A stretch of DNA of 64,000 nucleotides, from assembly GCF_036030735.1 (NCBI RefSeq), contig NZ_CP107928.1:2790001-2854000 (forward strand), in the 5' to 3' direction. Source of the stretch: Streptomyces sp. NBC_00425. GTDB taxonomy: Bacteria; Actinomycetota; Actinomycetes; Streptomycetales; Streptomycetaceae. The notes under the pieces are model-generated. The model made no database searches. It was not told the DNA's origin and saw nothing but the letters and a program-made list of their open reading frames with translations. Below, in pieces: positions 57,309 through 64,000 of this stretch; positions within the stretch are counted from its first letter, which is position 1, and every line of letters begins with the position of its first letter. The position numbers were made by a program, and so were the translations under genes.

Positions 57309-58219
57309 GTCTCGCCCCGCGGGCCGTGCTGGTCCATCGCACCACGGAATACGAGGAGTTGACGGCCCGGCACGGCACGCACGGCCAGGCCGCCTTCTTC
57401 CTCTCCTCGCGGGGCAGGGACATCGAGGAGGTCGCCGAACGCCACCGGCGCACCCGGCGGGCGCTGGCGGAGGTGACGGCCGCCGTCCCACTGACGTGGC
57501 GTCAGACGAGCGTGGAACGGGCCGACCTGGACCGGTTCCTGTTCGCGCCGGAGGACGTGGTGGTCGTGGTCGGCCAGGACGGTCTGGTGGCGAACGTCGC
57601 CAAGTACCTGACCGGACAGCCGGTGGTGGGCATCGACACCGACCCGGGCCGCAACCCGGGCGTCCTGGTGCGTCACCGTCCGCAGGACGCCGCGTCGCTG
57701 CTGCGCTCCGTCCTCGCGGCGGGCGCCGGCACGGACGAGCTGACCATGGTGGAGGCGGTCGCGGACGACACCCAGCGGCTGCTGGCCCTCAACGAGATCT
57801 ATCTGGGCGCCGCAGGTCATCAGACCGCCCGCTACCGCCTGGGCCTCGACGACGACGGGGGTGTCGTCGAGGCCCAGGCCTCCTCCGGGGTGCTGGTGGG
57901 CACGGGCACGGGGGCGACCGGCTGGCTCCGGTCGGTGTGGCAGGAGCGGGGCGGGGCCGGGAGCGACGGTCGCCTGCGGCTGCCGGGGCCGACGGAGGAC
58001 CGGCTGGTGTGGTTCGTGCGGGAGGCGTGGCCGTCCCCGGCGACCGGAACGTCCCTGGTCGCGGGCGAGCTCGCGGCCGGCGGCCGGCTGACGCTGACGG
58101 TCGAGTCGGAGCGCCTCATCGCCTTCGGCGACGGCATCGAGAGCGACGCGCTGGAACTGACGTGGGGGCAGCGGGTTCGGGTGGGGGTGTGCGGGGAGCG
58201 GCTGCGGCTCGCGGGGTGA
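57305..58219 (+). CDS. NAD-kinase-like protein (GQDG family)
   Basis: 304 residues with the three NAD-kinase landmarks in altered form: VVVVGQDGLVANVAKYL (canonical GGDG, here GQDG with the catalytic Asp kept), LALNEIYLG (conserved Asn-Glu), and VLVGTGTGATGWLRSV (canonical TPTGSTAY). The N-terminal part (HRTTEYEELTARHGTHGQAA) differs from housekeeping NAD kinases. It may phosphorylate NAD(H) or a related nucleotide or lipid; substrate unknown. The GTG overlaps the SPFH stop. A hairpin 41 bp downstream closes the two-gene unit. Confidence 0.75.
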   Translation: MSLAPRAVLVHRTTEYEELTARHGTHGQAAFFLSSRGRDIEEVAERHRRTRRALAEVTAAVPLTWRQTSVERADLDRFLFAPEDVVVVVGQDGLVANVAKYLTGQPVVGIDTDPGRNPGVLVRHRPQDAASLLRSVLAAGAGTDELTMVEAVADDTQRLLALNEIYLGAAGHQTARYRLGLDDDGGVVEAQASSGVLVGTGTGATGWLRSVWQERGGAGSDGRLRLPGPTEDRLVWFVREAWPSPATGTSLVAGELAAGGRLTLTVESERLIAFGDGIESDALELTWGQRVRVGVCGERLRLAG

Positions 58220-58259
58220 GCGGCGCACAGGCGAGACAGGCCGGAAGGCTGCCGCGCGG

Positions 58260-58281
58260 GAAGCGGCGCAGCGGCCGCTTC
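58260..58281 (+). terminator. Terminator after the NAD-kinase-like gene
   Basis: Arms GAAGCGGC and GCCGCTTC (8 bp) with a 6-nt loop, flanked by further complementary GCGCG/CGCGC. Confidence 0.65.
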
Positions 58282-58600
58282 GCGCGCCGGCGTTTCACCG
58301 GCCCCTGCGGGCCCCGCCTCGCCCGGGGCCCCGCTGCCACCGGGCACGGCGAGCGGCCGCGCCCCGACGAGACGGCCCGGTCGTCCGGACGCGCCCCGGT
58401 CGGCCACGTGGGCGAAGACGGTGGACCGCCTGGTCGGTCAGTCCCGGCAAGACCCGACAGGGCCCCACCAGCGACCGACCGCCACCCGCCACCCGTCACC
58501 ACCCGGCACCACCCGGCAGCGAACGTCGCTCGCGGCCGTCGACGCATGTTCGCAGTCGGCCGCGGCCGTCCGACGCACCCCACGGGTCGGCGGCGATCTG

Positions 58601-58650
58601 CGGTAATCGGCGGTAATCGGCGGTAATCGGCGGTAATCGGCGGTAATCGG
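58601..58650. repeat. Five perfect 10-bp tandem repeats
   Basis: CGGTAATCGG occurs five times without a mismatch or spacer, about one helical turn per unit, in the otherwise featureless spacer between the NAD-kinase-like gene and the 3' end of pnkp. Confidence 0.95.
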
Positions 58651-58884
58651 TTGCAGCGTGCGTGCTCGGCAGGCCGTGCCCTCCGCTTCGGCGGCTGCGG
58701 GGACGGGCGGCGGGGACCGCGGGCAAGCGGTTCCCGGGCCGGCGGTCCGAGCCGACCGGGGTGGGTGATCCGCCCGCGCAGCTCGCACGGGCGGGGTGAC
58801 GAGCACGGCCCGCCCGACGCCGCCACCGCGCTGCGCGCGATACGTCGCCGGACGGGCCGGACACGAGTGTCGTCGGCTACGACA

Positions 58885-61455
58885 TCACAGTCGGGGGTCC
58901 ACCGGTTCCGATTCCAGGGCGAGGACTCCGAACACCGCCTCGTGGACGCGCCACAGGGGCTCGCCCTCCGCCAGCCGGGACAGGGACTCCAGGCCGAGGG
59001 CGTATTCGCGGATCGCCAGCGACCGCTTGTGGTTGAGGAAGCGGCCGCGCAGGCGGGCGAGGTTGTCGGGGCGGGTGTACTCCGGGCCGTAGATGATCCG
59101 GAGGTACTCGCGGCCGCGGCACTTGATGCCGGGCTGGACCAGGCGGCCCTCCTCGTCCCGGCACAGTGCGCCCAGCGGCTTGACGACCATGCCCTCGCCG
59201 CCGCGCCCCGTCATCTCCAGCCACCAGTCGACGCCCGCCCGGACCGACTCGGGGTCGGCCGTGTCGACGTACAGACGGCGGGTGGTGCGGAGCAGGCCCG
59301 TGGTGTCGTGCTCCACCAGCCGGTCGAGGAGCGACAGCTGTTCGTCGTGCGGCAGGTCGGCGAGGCTGCGTCCCTGGACGGCGAGGATCTGGAACGGGGC
59401 GAGACGCACGCCGTCCAGACCGTCCGTCGTCCAGCAGTAGCGTCGGTAGGCCTCGGTGAACGCCGCCGCGTCCGAGGCGCGTTCACGCTGGCGGGCGAGG
59501 AGGTCCGCGACGTCGACGCCCCTGGCCGCAGCGCCGTCCAGCGCGGCGAGCGCACCCGGGAAGACCGCGCCGGACGCGGCGCCCACGGCCGCGTACTGCG
59601 AGCGCAGCAGGCCCGACGCCTTCAGCGACCACGGCATCAGTTCGGCGTCCAGCAGCAGCCAGTCGGTGTCCAGCTCCGTCCAGAGGCCGGCCTCGTCCAC
59701 CGCCGCGCGTATCCGGCCGAGGATCTCCTCGGTGACCTTCGCGTCGTCGAAGAACGGGCGGCCGGTGCGGGTGTAGAGGGACCCGGTCGGGCCTCGGTCG
59801 CCGCCGACGGTTCCGAAACGCTTGCGGGCAGTTTCCGCGTCCCGGCAGACCAGGGCCACCGCGCGCGAGCCCATGTGCTTCTCCTCGCACACGACCCGTG
59901 CGACACCGTCGCGTGCGTACTGCGCGAACGCCTCCGCCGGGTGCTCCAGGTAGCCGTCCACCCGGCTGGTGGCGGTCGGGGCCATGGTCGGCGGGAGGTA
60001 CGGCAGCAGGCGCGGGTCGACGGCGAACCGGCTCATGACCTCGAGGGCCGCGGCGGCGTTCTCCTCCCGGATCGAGATGCGGAGCTGGCCGTCGTAACGG
60101 GTTTCGACGATGCGTCGGCCGTGGACGTCCGCGAGGTCCAGCGGACGGCCGTCGTGGCCGCCCGGAGCCTCGGACCGCAGCGGCTTCACCGGCTCGTACC
60201 AGACCTGCTCCGCCGGGACGTCGACGAGCTCGCGCTCCGGCCAGCGCAGCGCGGTCAGCTTGCCGCCGAAGACGGCGCCGGTGTCCAGGCAGATGGTGTT
60301 GTTCAGCCAGGTGGCCTCGGGCACGGGTGTGTGGCCGTACACCACGGCCGCGCGACCCCGGTAGTCCTCGGCCCACGGGTAGCGCACCGGCAGGCCGAAC
60401 TCGTCGGTCTCGCCGGTGGTTTCGCCGTAGAGCGCGTGCGAGCGGACGCGGCCGGAGGTGCGGCCGTGGTACTTCTCCGGCAGGCCCGCGTGGCAGACCA
60501 CCAGTCGGCCGCCGTCGAGGACGTAGTGGCTGACCAGTTTGTCGATGAACTGCCTCACCTCGGCACGGAACTCGTCGCTCTCGCCCTCCATCTGCTCGAT
60601 GGTCTCGGCGAGTCCGTGGGTGTGCTGGACGTTGCGGCCCTTGAGGAACCGGCCGTACTTGTTCTCGTGGTTGCCGGGGACGCACAGGGCGTTGCCCGAC
60701 TTGACCATGGACATCACGCGGCGCAGCACGGCCGGGCTGTCCGGGCCCCGGTCGACGAGGTCTCCGACGAACACGGCCTGCCGGCCCTCCGGGTGGACTC
60801 CGTCGGCGTAGCCCAACTTGCCCAGCAGCGACTCCAGTTCGGAGGCGCAGCCGTGGATGTCGCCGATGATGTCGAAGGGCCCGGTGAGGTGGGTCAGGTC
60901 GTTGAAGCGCTTCTCGGTGACGACGGTGGCGTTCTCGACGTCCTCGACGCCCCGCAGGATGTGCACCTTGCGGAAGCCTTCGCGCTCCAGGCCCCGCAGG
61001 GAGCGCCGGAGTTCACGGATGTGGCGCTGGATGACGCGGCGCGGCATGTCGGCGCGGTCGGTGCGGGCGGCGTTGCGTGCGGCGCACACCTCTTCCGGCA
61101 CGTCCAGCACGACGGCGATGGGCAGCACGTCGTACTGGCGTGCCAGGTCGACGAGTTGACGTCGGGCCTCGGGCTGCACGCTGGTCGCGTCGACGACCGT
61201 GCGGCGGCCGGCCGCGAGCCGTTTGCCGGCGATGTAGTGCAGGACGTCGAAGGCGTCCCGAGTGGCGCTCTGGTCGTTCTCGTCGTCGGAGACGAGACCG
61301 CGGCAGAAGTCGGAGGAGATGATCTCGGTGGGCTTGAAGTGGCGGCGGGCGAAGCTGGACTTGCCGGCCCCGGACGCGCCGACGAGCACGACGAGGGAGA
61401 GGTCGGTGACGGGCAGCACGCGGCCCTGCTTCGGGGGAATCCCGGTCTCGGTCAT
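58885..61455 (-). CDS. pnkp: Bacterial Pnkp: RNA-repair kinase-phosphatase-ligase
   Basis: 856 residues in three modules. 5'-kinase: P-loop GASGAGKSS at 26-34. Metallophosphatase: GDIHGC 198-203, GDLVDRGPDS 231-240, GNHENK 261-266. Adenylyltransferase ligase: nucleotidyl-lysine Lys526 in EEKHMGSRA. This is the architecture of Clostridium thermocellum Pnkp, which heals and seals cleaved RNA together with Hen1. The ATG at 61455 overlaps the hen1 stop (ATGA), so the partners are translationally coupled. Likely substrate is tRNA or other RNA cut by ribotoxins. Confidence 0.93.
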   Translation of the reverse strand: MTETGIPPKQGRVLPVTDLSLVVLVGASGAGKSSFARRHFKPTEIISSDFCRGLVSDDENDQSATRDAFDVLHYIAGKRLAAGRRTVVDATSVQPEARRQLVDLARQYDVLPIAVVLDVPEEVCAARNAARTDRADMPRRVIQRHIRELRRSLRGLEREGFRKVHILRGVEDVENATVVTEKRFNDLTHLTGPFDIIGDIHGCASELESLLGKLGYADGVHPEGRQAVFVGDLVDRGPDSPAVLRRVMSMVKSGNALCVPGNHENKYGRFLKGRNVQHTHGLAETIEQMEGESDEFRAEVRQFIDKLVSHYVLDGGRLVVCHAGLPEKYHGRTSGRVRSHALYGETTGETDEFGLPVRYPWAEDYRGRAAVVYGHTPVPEATWLNNTICLDTGAVFGGKLTALRWPERELVDVPAEQVWYEPVKPLRSEAPGGHDGRPLDLADVHGRRIVETRYDGQLRISIREENAAAALEVMSRFAVDPRLLPYLPPTMAPTATSRVDGYLEHPAEAFAQYARDGVARVVCEEKHMGSRAVALVCRDAETARKRFGTVGGDRGPTGSLYTRTGRPFFDDAKVTEEILGRIRAAVDEAGLWTELDTDWLLLDAELMPWSLKASGLLRSQYAAVGAASGAVFPGALAALDGAAARGVDVADLLARQRERASDAAAFTEAYRRYCWTTDGLDGVRLAPFQILAVQGRSLADLPHDEQLSLLDRLVEHDTTGLLRTTRRLYVDTADPESVRAGVDWWLEMTGRGGEGMVVKPLGALCRDEEGRLVQPGIKCRGREYLRIIYGPEYTRPDNLARLRGRFLNHKRSLAIREYALGLESLSRLAEGEPLWRVHEAVFGVLALESEPVDPRL

Positions 61456-62984
61456 GCTGCCTTCGCCTCCTTCTTCTCGGTGCCGCCGGCGGTTGCGGTT
61501 GCGGTTTCGGTAGCGGTTGTGGTTTCGGTAGCGGTTGTGGTTGTGGTTGCGGTGCTCATCTCGAAGACGGCCATCTGGGTGGGCGGGCCGACCTCCGGGT
61601 CGTCCGATCCGACCGCGGTGAACCGCACGTCGTATCCGTGGCGCTCGGCGACCTGGGACGCCCAGCCGCGGAACTCCTCGCGGGTCCACTCGAAGCGGTG
61701 GTCGCCGTGCCGGACGTGACCGGCCGGCAGGCTCTCCCAGCGCACGTTGTACTCGACGTTCGGGGTGGTCACGAGGACCGTGCGCGGGCGTGCCGAGCCG
61801 AAGACCGCGTACTCCAGGGCGGGCAGCCGGGGCAGGTCGAGGTGTTCGATCACCTCGCTGAGGACGGCCGCGTCATAGCCCTTGAGGCGGGTGTCGGTGT
61901 ACGCGAGGGAGCCCTGCAGGAGCCGCACGCGCGAGGCCTGCCGCTCCCCCATGCGGTCGAGTTTCAGCCGACGGGAGGCGATGGTGAGCGCGCGCATCGA
62001 CACGTCGACGCCGACGATCTCGGTGAACCGCGGGTCCTTGAGCAGCGCCTGCACCAGCTGGCCCTGGCCGCAGCCGAGGTCGAGGACCCGGGCGGCGCCC
62101 GCCTCGGTGAGCGCGGCGACGATCGCGTCGCGGCGCTGCACGGCCAGCGGGGTCGGCCGGTCCTCCGTCTCGGCCTCCGCCTGGACCGCGTTGTCGATCT
62201 CCTCGACCTCGCTGTCGTCGGCCTCGGCGAGCCGGACCAGTTCCAGTCGCTCCATCGCCTGCCGGGTCAGCGACCAGCGGCGGGACAGGTACCGGCTGGT
62301 GATCAGTTTCTGTTCGGGGTGGTCGGGCAGCCAGCCCTCGCCCGCGCGCAGCAGTTTGTCGACCTCGTCGGAGGAGACCCAGTAGTGCTTGGCGTCGTCG
62401 AGGACGGGCAGCAGGACGTACAGGTGCCGCAGGGCCTCGGCGAGGGTGAGCGTCTCCGACTCCAGGACCAGGCTCACGTACCGGGAGTCGCCCCATTGCG
62501 GGAACTCCGTGTCGAGGGCGACCGGTTCGGCGCTCACCGTCCAGCCGAGCGGCTCGAACAGGGCACGGACCAGGCCGGGGCCGCCGCGGGCCGGCAGCGC
62601 GGGCACCTCGACGCGCAACTGCCTTGCCTGGGCGGGCAGTTCGGGCTTCGTTGCGCAGACGCCGCGCATCGCGCTGGAGAACACGCCGCTGAGCGCCACA
62701 GCGAGCAGCGAGGAGGCCGCGTAGGGGCGGTCGTTGACGTACTGGGCGAGTGCCGCGTCGGGGGCGCCGCCGCGGCCCTTGCCGCGCCGGACCAGCGCCA
62801 CGGCGTCCACCTCCAGGAGCAGCGCCGCGGTGCAGCGCTCGGCGTCGGCCTCTGGATAGAAGACATGGGCCGTGCCGTAGGAGGTCGAGAACGCCTGCGT
62901 CTTCCCGGGGTGCTTGTGCAGCAGGAAGCCCAGGTCGGTGGCGGGGCGTTCGGGGTCGCCGGTGGTGCTGATCGTCAGGAACAC
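61452..62984 (-). CDS. hen1: Hen1 3'-terminal RNA ribose 2'-O-methyltransferase
   Basis: 510 residues. The N-terminal Hen1-specific domain (about 1-240), needed to activate the Pnkp ligase, is followed by an S-adenosylmethionine methyltransferase: VLDLGCGQGQLVQ near 299, and the metal-binding set EVIEHLDLPRL (near 376) and HGDHRFEWTR (near 424). It methylates the 3'-terminal ribose at the break, marking the repaired RNA against re-cleavage. After QMAVFEM (about 470) the protein ends in a Thr/Ala/Glu tail (TATETTTATETATATAGG) made by 18-bp repeats. The GTG at 62984 has GAGG six bases upstream. Confidence 0.92.
   Translation of the reverse strand: MFLTISTTGDPERPATDLGFLLHKHPGKTQAFSTSYGTAHVFYPEADAERCTAALLLEVDAVALVRRGKGRGGAPDAALAQYVNDRPYAASSLLAVALSGVFSSAMRGVCATKPELPAQARQLRVEVPALPARGGPGLVRALFEPLGWTVSAEPVALDTEFPQWGDSRYVSLVLESETLTLAEALRHLYVLLPVLDDAKHYWVSSDEVDKLLRAGEGWLPDHPEQKLITSRYLSRRWSLTRQAMERLELVRLAEADDSEVEEIDNAVQAEAETEDRPTPLAVQRRDAIVAALTEAGAARVLDLGCGQGQLVQALLKDPRFTEIVGVDVSMRALTIASRRLKLDRMGERQASRVRLLQGSLAYTDTRLKGYDAAVLSEVIEHLDLPRLPALEYAVFGSARPRTVLVTTPNVEYNVRWESLPAGHVRHGDHRFEWTREEFRGWASQVAERHGYDVRFTAVGSDDPEVGPPTQMAVFEMSTATTTTTATETTTATETATATAGGTEKKEAKAA
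61489..61554. repeat. In-frame 18-bp repeats at the 3' end of hen1
   Basis: GCGGTTTCGGTAGCGGTT-type units start at 61501, 61519 and 61537, preceded by a 6-bp GCGGTT doublet. They encode the Thr/Ala/Glu tail just before the pnkp start. Confidence 0.8.
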
Positions 62985-63197
62985 GGTGGGCCTCGGAAGA
63001 GTGCGGATGGGGTGCGGGCGCGCTTGTCGCGTGCTCTCGCGCCCTCCAACCTATCGACATCCCCTCGCCGGCACGCGGGAATATCGGCGCCGCCCGCCGA
63101 CCGTCGGCCCTGGTCAGCCCAGGTCAGCCCTGGGTCAGCCGCAGTCGGTCGGACCTGGTCGGTCCTGGTGAGCCGTGGGAGACGGCGCGGACGCCGC
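62985..63197. other. hen1 promoter spacer
   Basis: 213 bp. Repeated GGTCAGCCC/CCTGGTC words (63105-63175) include a small CCCAGG...CCTGGG hairpin near 63118 that could terminate the gene ending at 63198. Confidence 0.45.
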
Positions 63198-64000
63198 CTA
63201 CGAGCCGGGTCCGGTCCGCTCTCCCGCCCTCCGCCAGGGGCTGACTCCCAGCTTCCCCGTGGTGCCGAGGTCCAGGTGGGGGGTGATCGTCACCGGCGCG
63301 GTTCCGGCCGTGGCGCGCACCCTGACGTACGGGACGTCCACGGCGTCGCCGAAGCCTGTGGTGTTGCGCCACATCAGCCCGGCGCTCGCCCGCTCGCCGG
63401 GCTTCAGGGTCACGGCCCGGGGCGGGTCGTCGAATCCGGCGACGGTGGCGATGCCGCCGCCGCCCTTCATCACCTCGACACCCCGGACCGGCTGGAGATC
63501 GTCGTCCAGCAGGCTCAGTCGCGGGTAGCCGTCGAGGGTGCGGTCCTTGGTTCCGCAGTTCTCCAGGAGCAGTCCCACGACCCGCAGTCCCATGGCGGAG
63601 TCACCGTCGTCGGCGGTGACCCGGACGCCGGAGGGCGGGCAGACTCCCGGTTCGGACGGCGCCTCCTCCGCGGGAACCCTGGTCACTTCGGCGACCTTCA
63701 CCGTCGTCACCCGTGAGGCTCCCGGTGCGAGCGTCCCCAGCCGCACGGTTCCGGTGACCGTGCGGCCGGGTCCGACCGAGCGCACGGTCACCTTCTGGTT
63801 GCTCATGACCCCGCCCGTGCTCGTCGTGAAGTCGAAGAGGACGGTGTACGTCAGCGCGTCGGCCGTGGAGTTGACCACCTCGTAGGCCGCCGAGACGCCC
63901 GAGTCGGCGGGGAGCCCGCCGGGGAGCCGGTCGGCCCGGACGCCTCCCCCGGATCCGGTGGGCGAGGGGGAGGAAGCGGAACGGGACGCGGAAACGGACG
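63198..64000 (-). CDS. DUF4232-type protein, N-terminus outside window
   Basis: The reverse frame is open from the window edge to a stop at 63198, about 266 residues. It begins in a Ser/Pro/Gly linker (ASSPSPTGSGGG), so an exported or anchored protein is likely. A first beta domain follows (AAYEVVNSTADALTYTVLFD). Then comes a DUF4232-like domain: CPPSGVRVTADDGDSAMGLR, LLLENCGTKDRTLDGYPRLS and VTLKPGERASAGLMWRNTTG. The two cysteines (PGVCPP and LENCG) are as in that family. DUF4232 proteins are secreted or lipoproteins of unknown function. Confidence 0.65.
   Translation of the reverse strand, partial: SVSASRSASSPSPTGSGGGVRADRLPGGLPADSGVSAAYEVVNSTADALTYTVLFDFTTSTGGVMSNQKVTVRSVGPGRTVTGTVRLGTLAPGASRVTTVKVAEVTRVPAEEAPSEPGVCPPSGVRVTADDGDSAMGLRVVGLLLENCGTKDRTLDGYPRLSLLDDDLQPVRGVEVMKGGGGIATVAGFDDPPRAVTLKPGERASAGLMWRNTTGFGDAVDVPYVRVRATAGTAPVTITPHLDLGTTGKLGVSPWRRAGERTGPGS

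Larger units (their letters stand above)
58220..58884. other. 665-bp intergenic region with terminator and repeat array
   Basis: No gene; the long forward frame through here is antisense to pnkp. It contains the hairpin at 58260, degenerate CACCACCCGGC words (about 58480-58520) and five perfect decamers at 58601. Confidence 0.65.

Noticed and set aside
58601..58650. Replication iterons or origin
   Set aside because: No DnaA boxes, no AT-rich unwinding stretch and no replication gene nearby.
58651..61719. 1022-residue forward open frame
   Set aside because: Antisense to pnkp and the end of hen1; low-complexity Arg/Gly/Ala/Val composition typical of shadows.

Overview
The window is about 72% GC with Streptomyces-type genes: GGAGG ribosome sites, many GTG starts, long inverted-repeat terminators without U-tracts, and very rare TTA codons. 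From memory, the order dxs - xylHGF - ROK regulator - ngcGFE and then acnA - murA2 matches the S. coelicolor SCO5998-SCO6014 neighbourhood, so I read this as a conserved Streptomyces core segment with accessory blocks inserted. No tRNA, rRNA or CRISPR array was seen.

Layout. 1-5 kb: end of a beta-propeller protein, a NYN/PIN-like protein, an amino-acid permease and dxs. 5-14 kb: xylFGH xylose-type ABC importer, its ROK regulator, and the ngcEFG N-acetylglucosamine/chitobiose importer. 14-32 kb (accessory): secreted GH92 alpha-mannosidase, a small secreted protein, then a glucuronoxylan (aldouronate) utilisation locus. That locus has an LplABC-type transporter, GH39, a DUF624 protein and GH42 in one overlapping operon, with a convergent GH67 alpha-glucuronidase and a divergent CE7 acetylxylan esterase. 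LacI-type operator candidates and two in-frame TTA codons point to sugar and developmental (bldA) control. Next comes a cellulose-type AA10 monooxygenase with CBM2 behind a perfect CebR box.

32-38 kb: a chimeric carboxymuconolactone-decarboxylase/ECF41 sigma-factor remnant, aconitase (its 3' end sits in a four-copy repeat), a DUF4236 protein and a MurA2 with an N-terminal XRE domain. The murA2 operator has a second copy upstream of acnA. 38.4-43.5 kb: a decayed mobile island between 20-bp direct repeats, with integrase and transposase remnants and frameshifted genes. 44.6-52.9 kb: a 2-aminobenzoyl-CoA type aromatic catabolic cluster (CoA ligase, PaaX regulator, monooxygenase/reductase fusion, enoyl-CoA hydratase, acyl-CoA dehydrogenase, RidA). 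Its two outward promoters share a composite operator.

53-64 kb: an RsbW-like ATPase, the arginine deiminase pair arcA-arcB, a divergent SPFH/NAD-kinase-like pair separated from arcA by two TCGTC-N5-GACGA palindromes, the Pnkp-Hen1 RNA-repair operon, and the C-terminal part of a DUF4232 protein. A theme across the window is short tandem repeats (9-45 bp), several of them in frame and creating low-complexity tails or extensions on otherwise ordinary enzymes.
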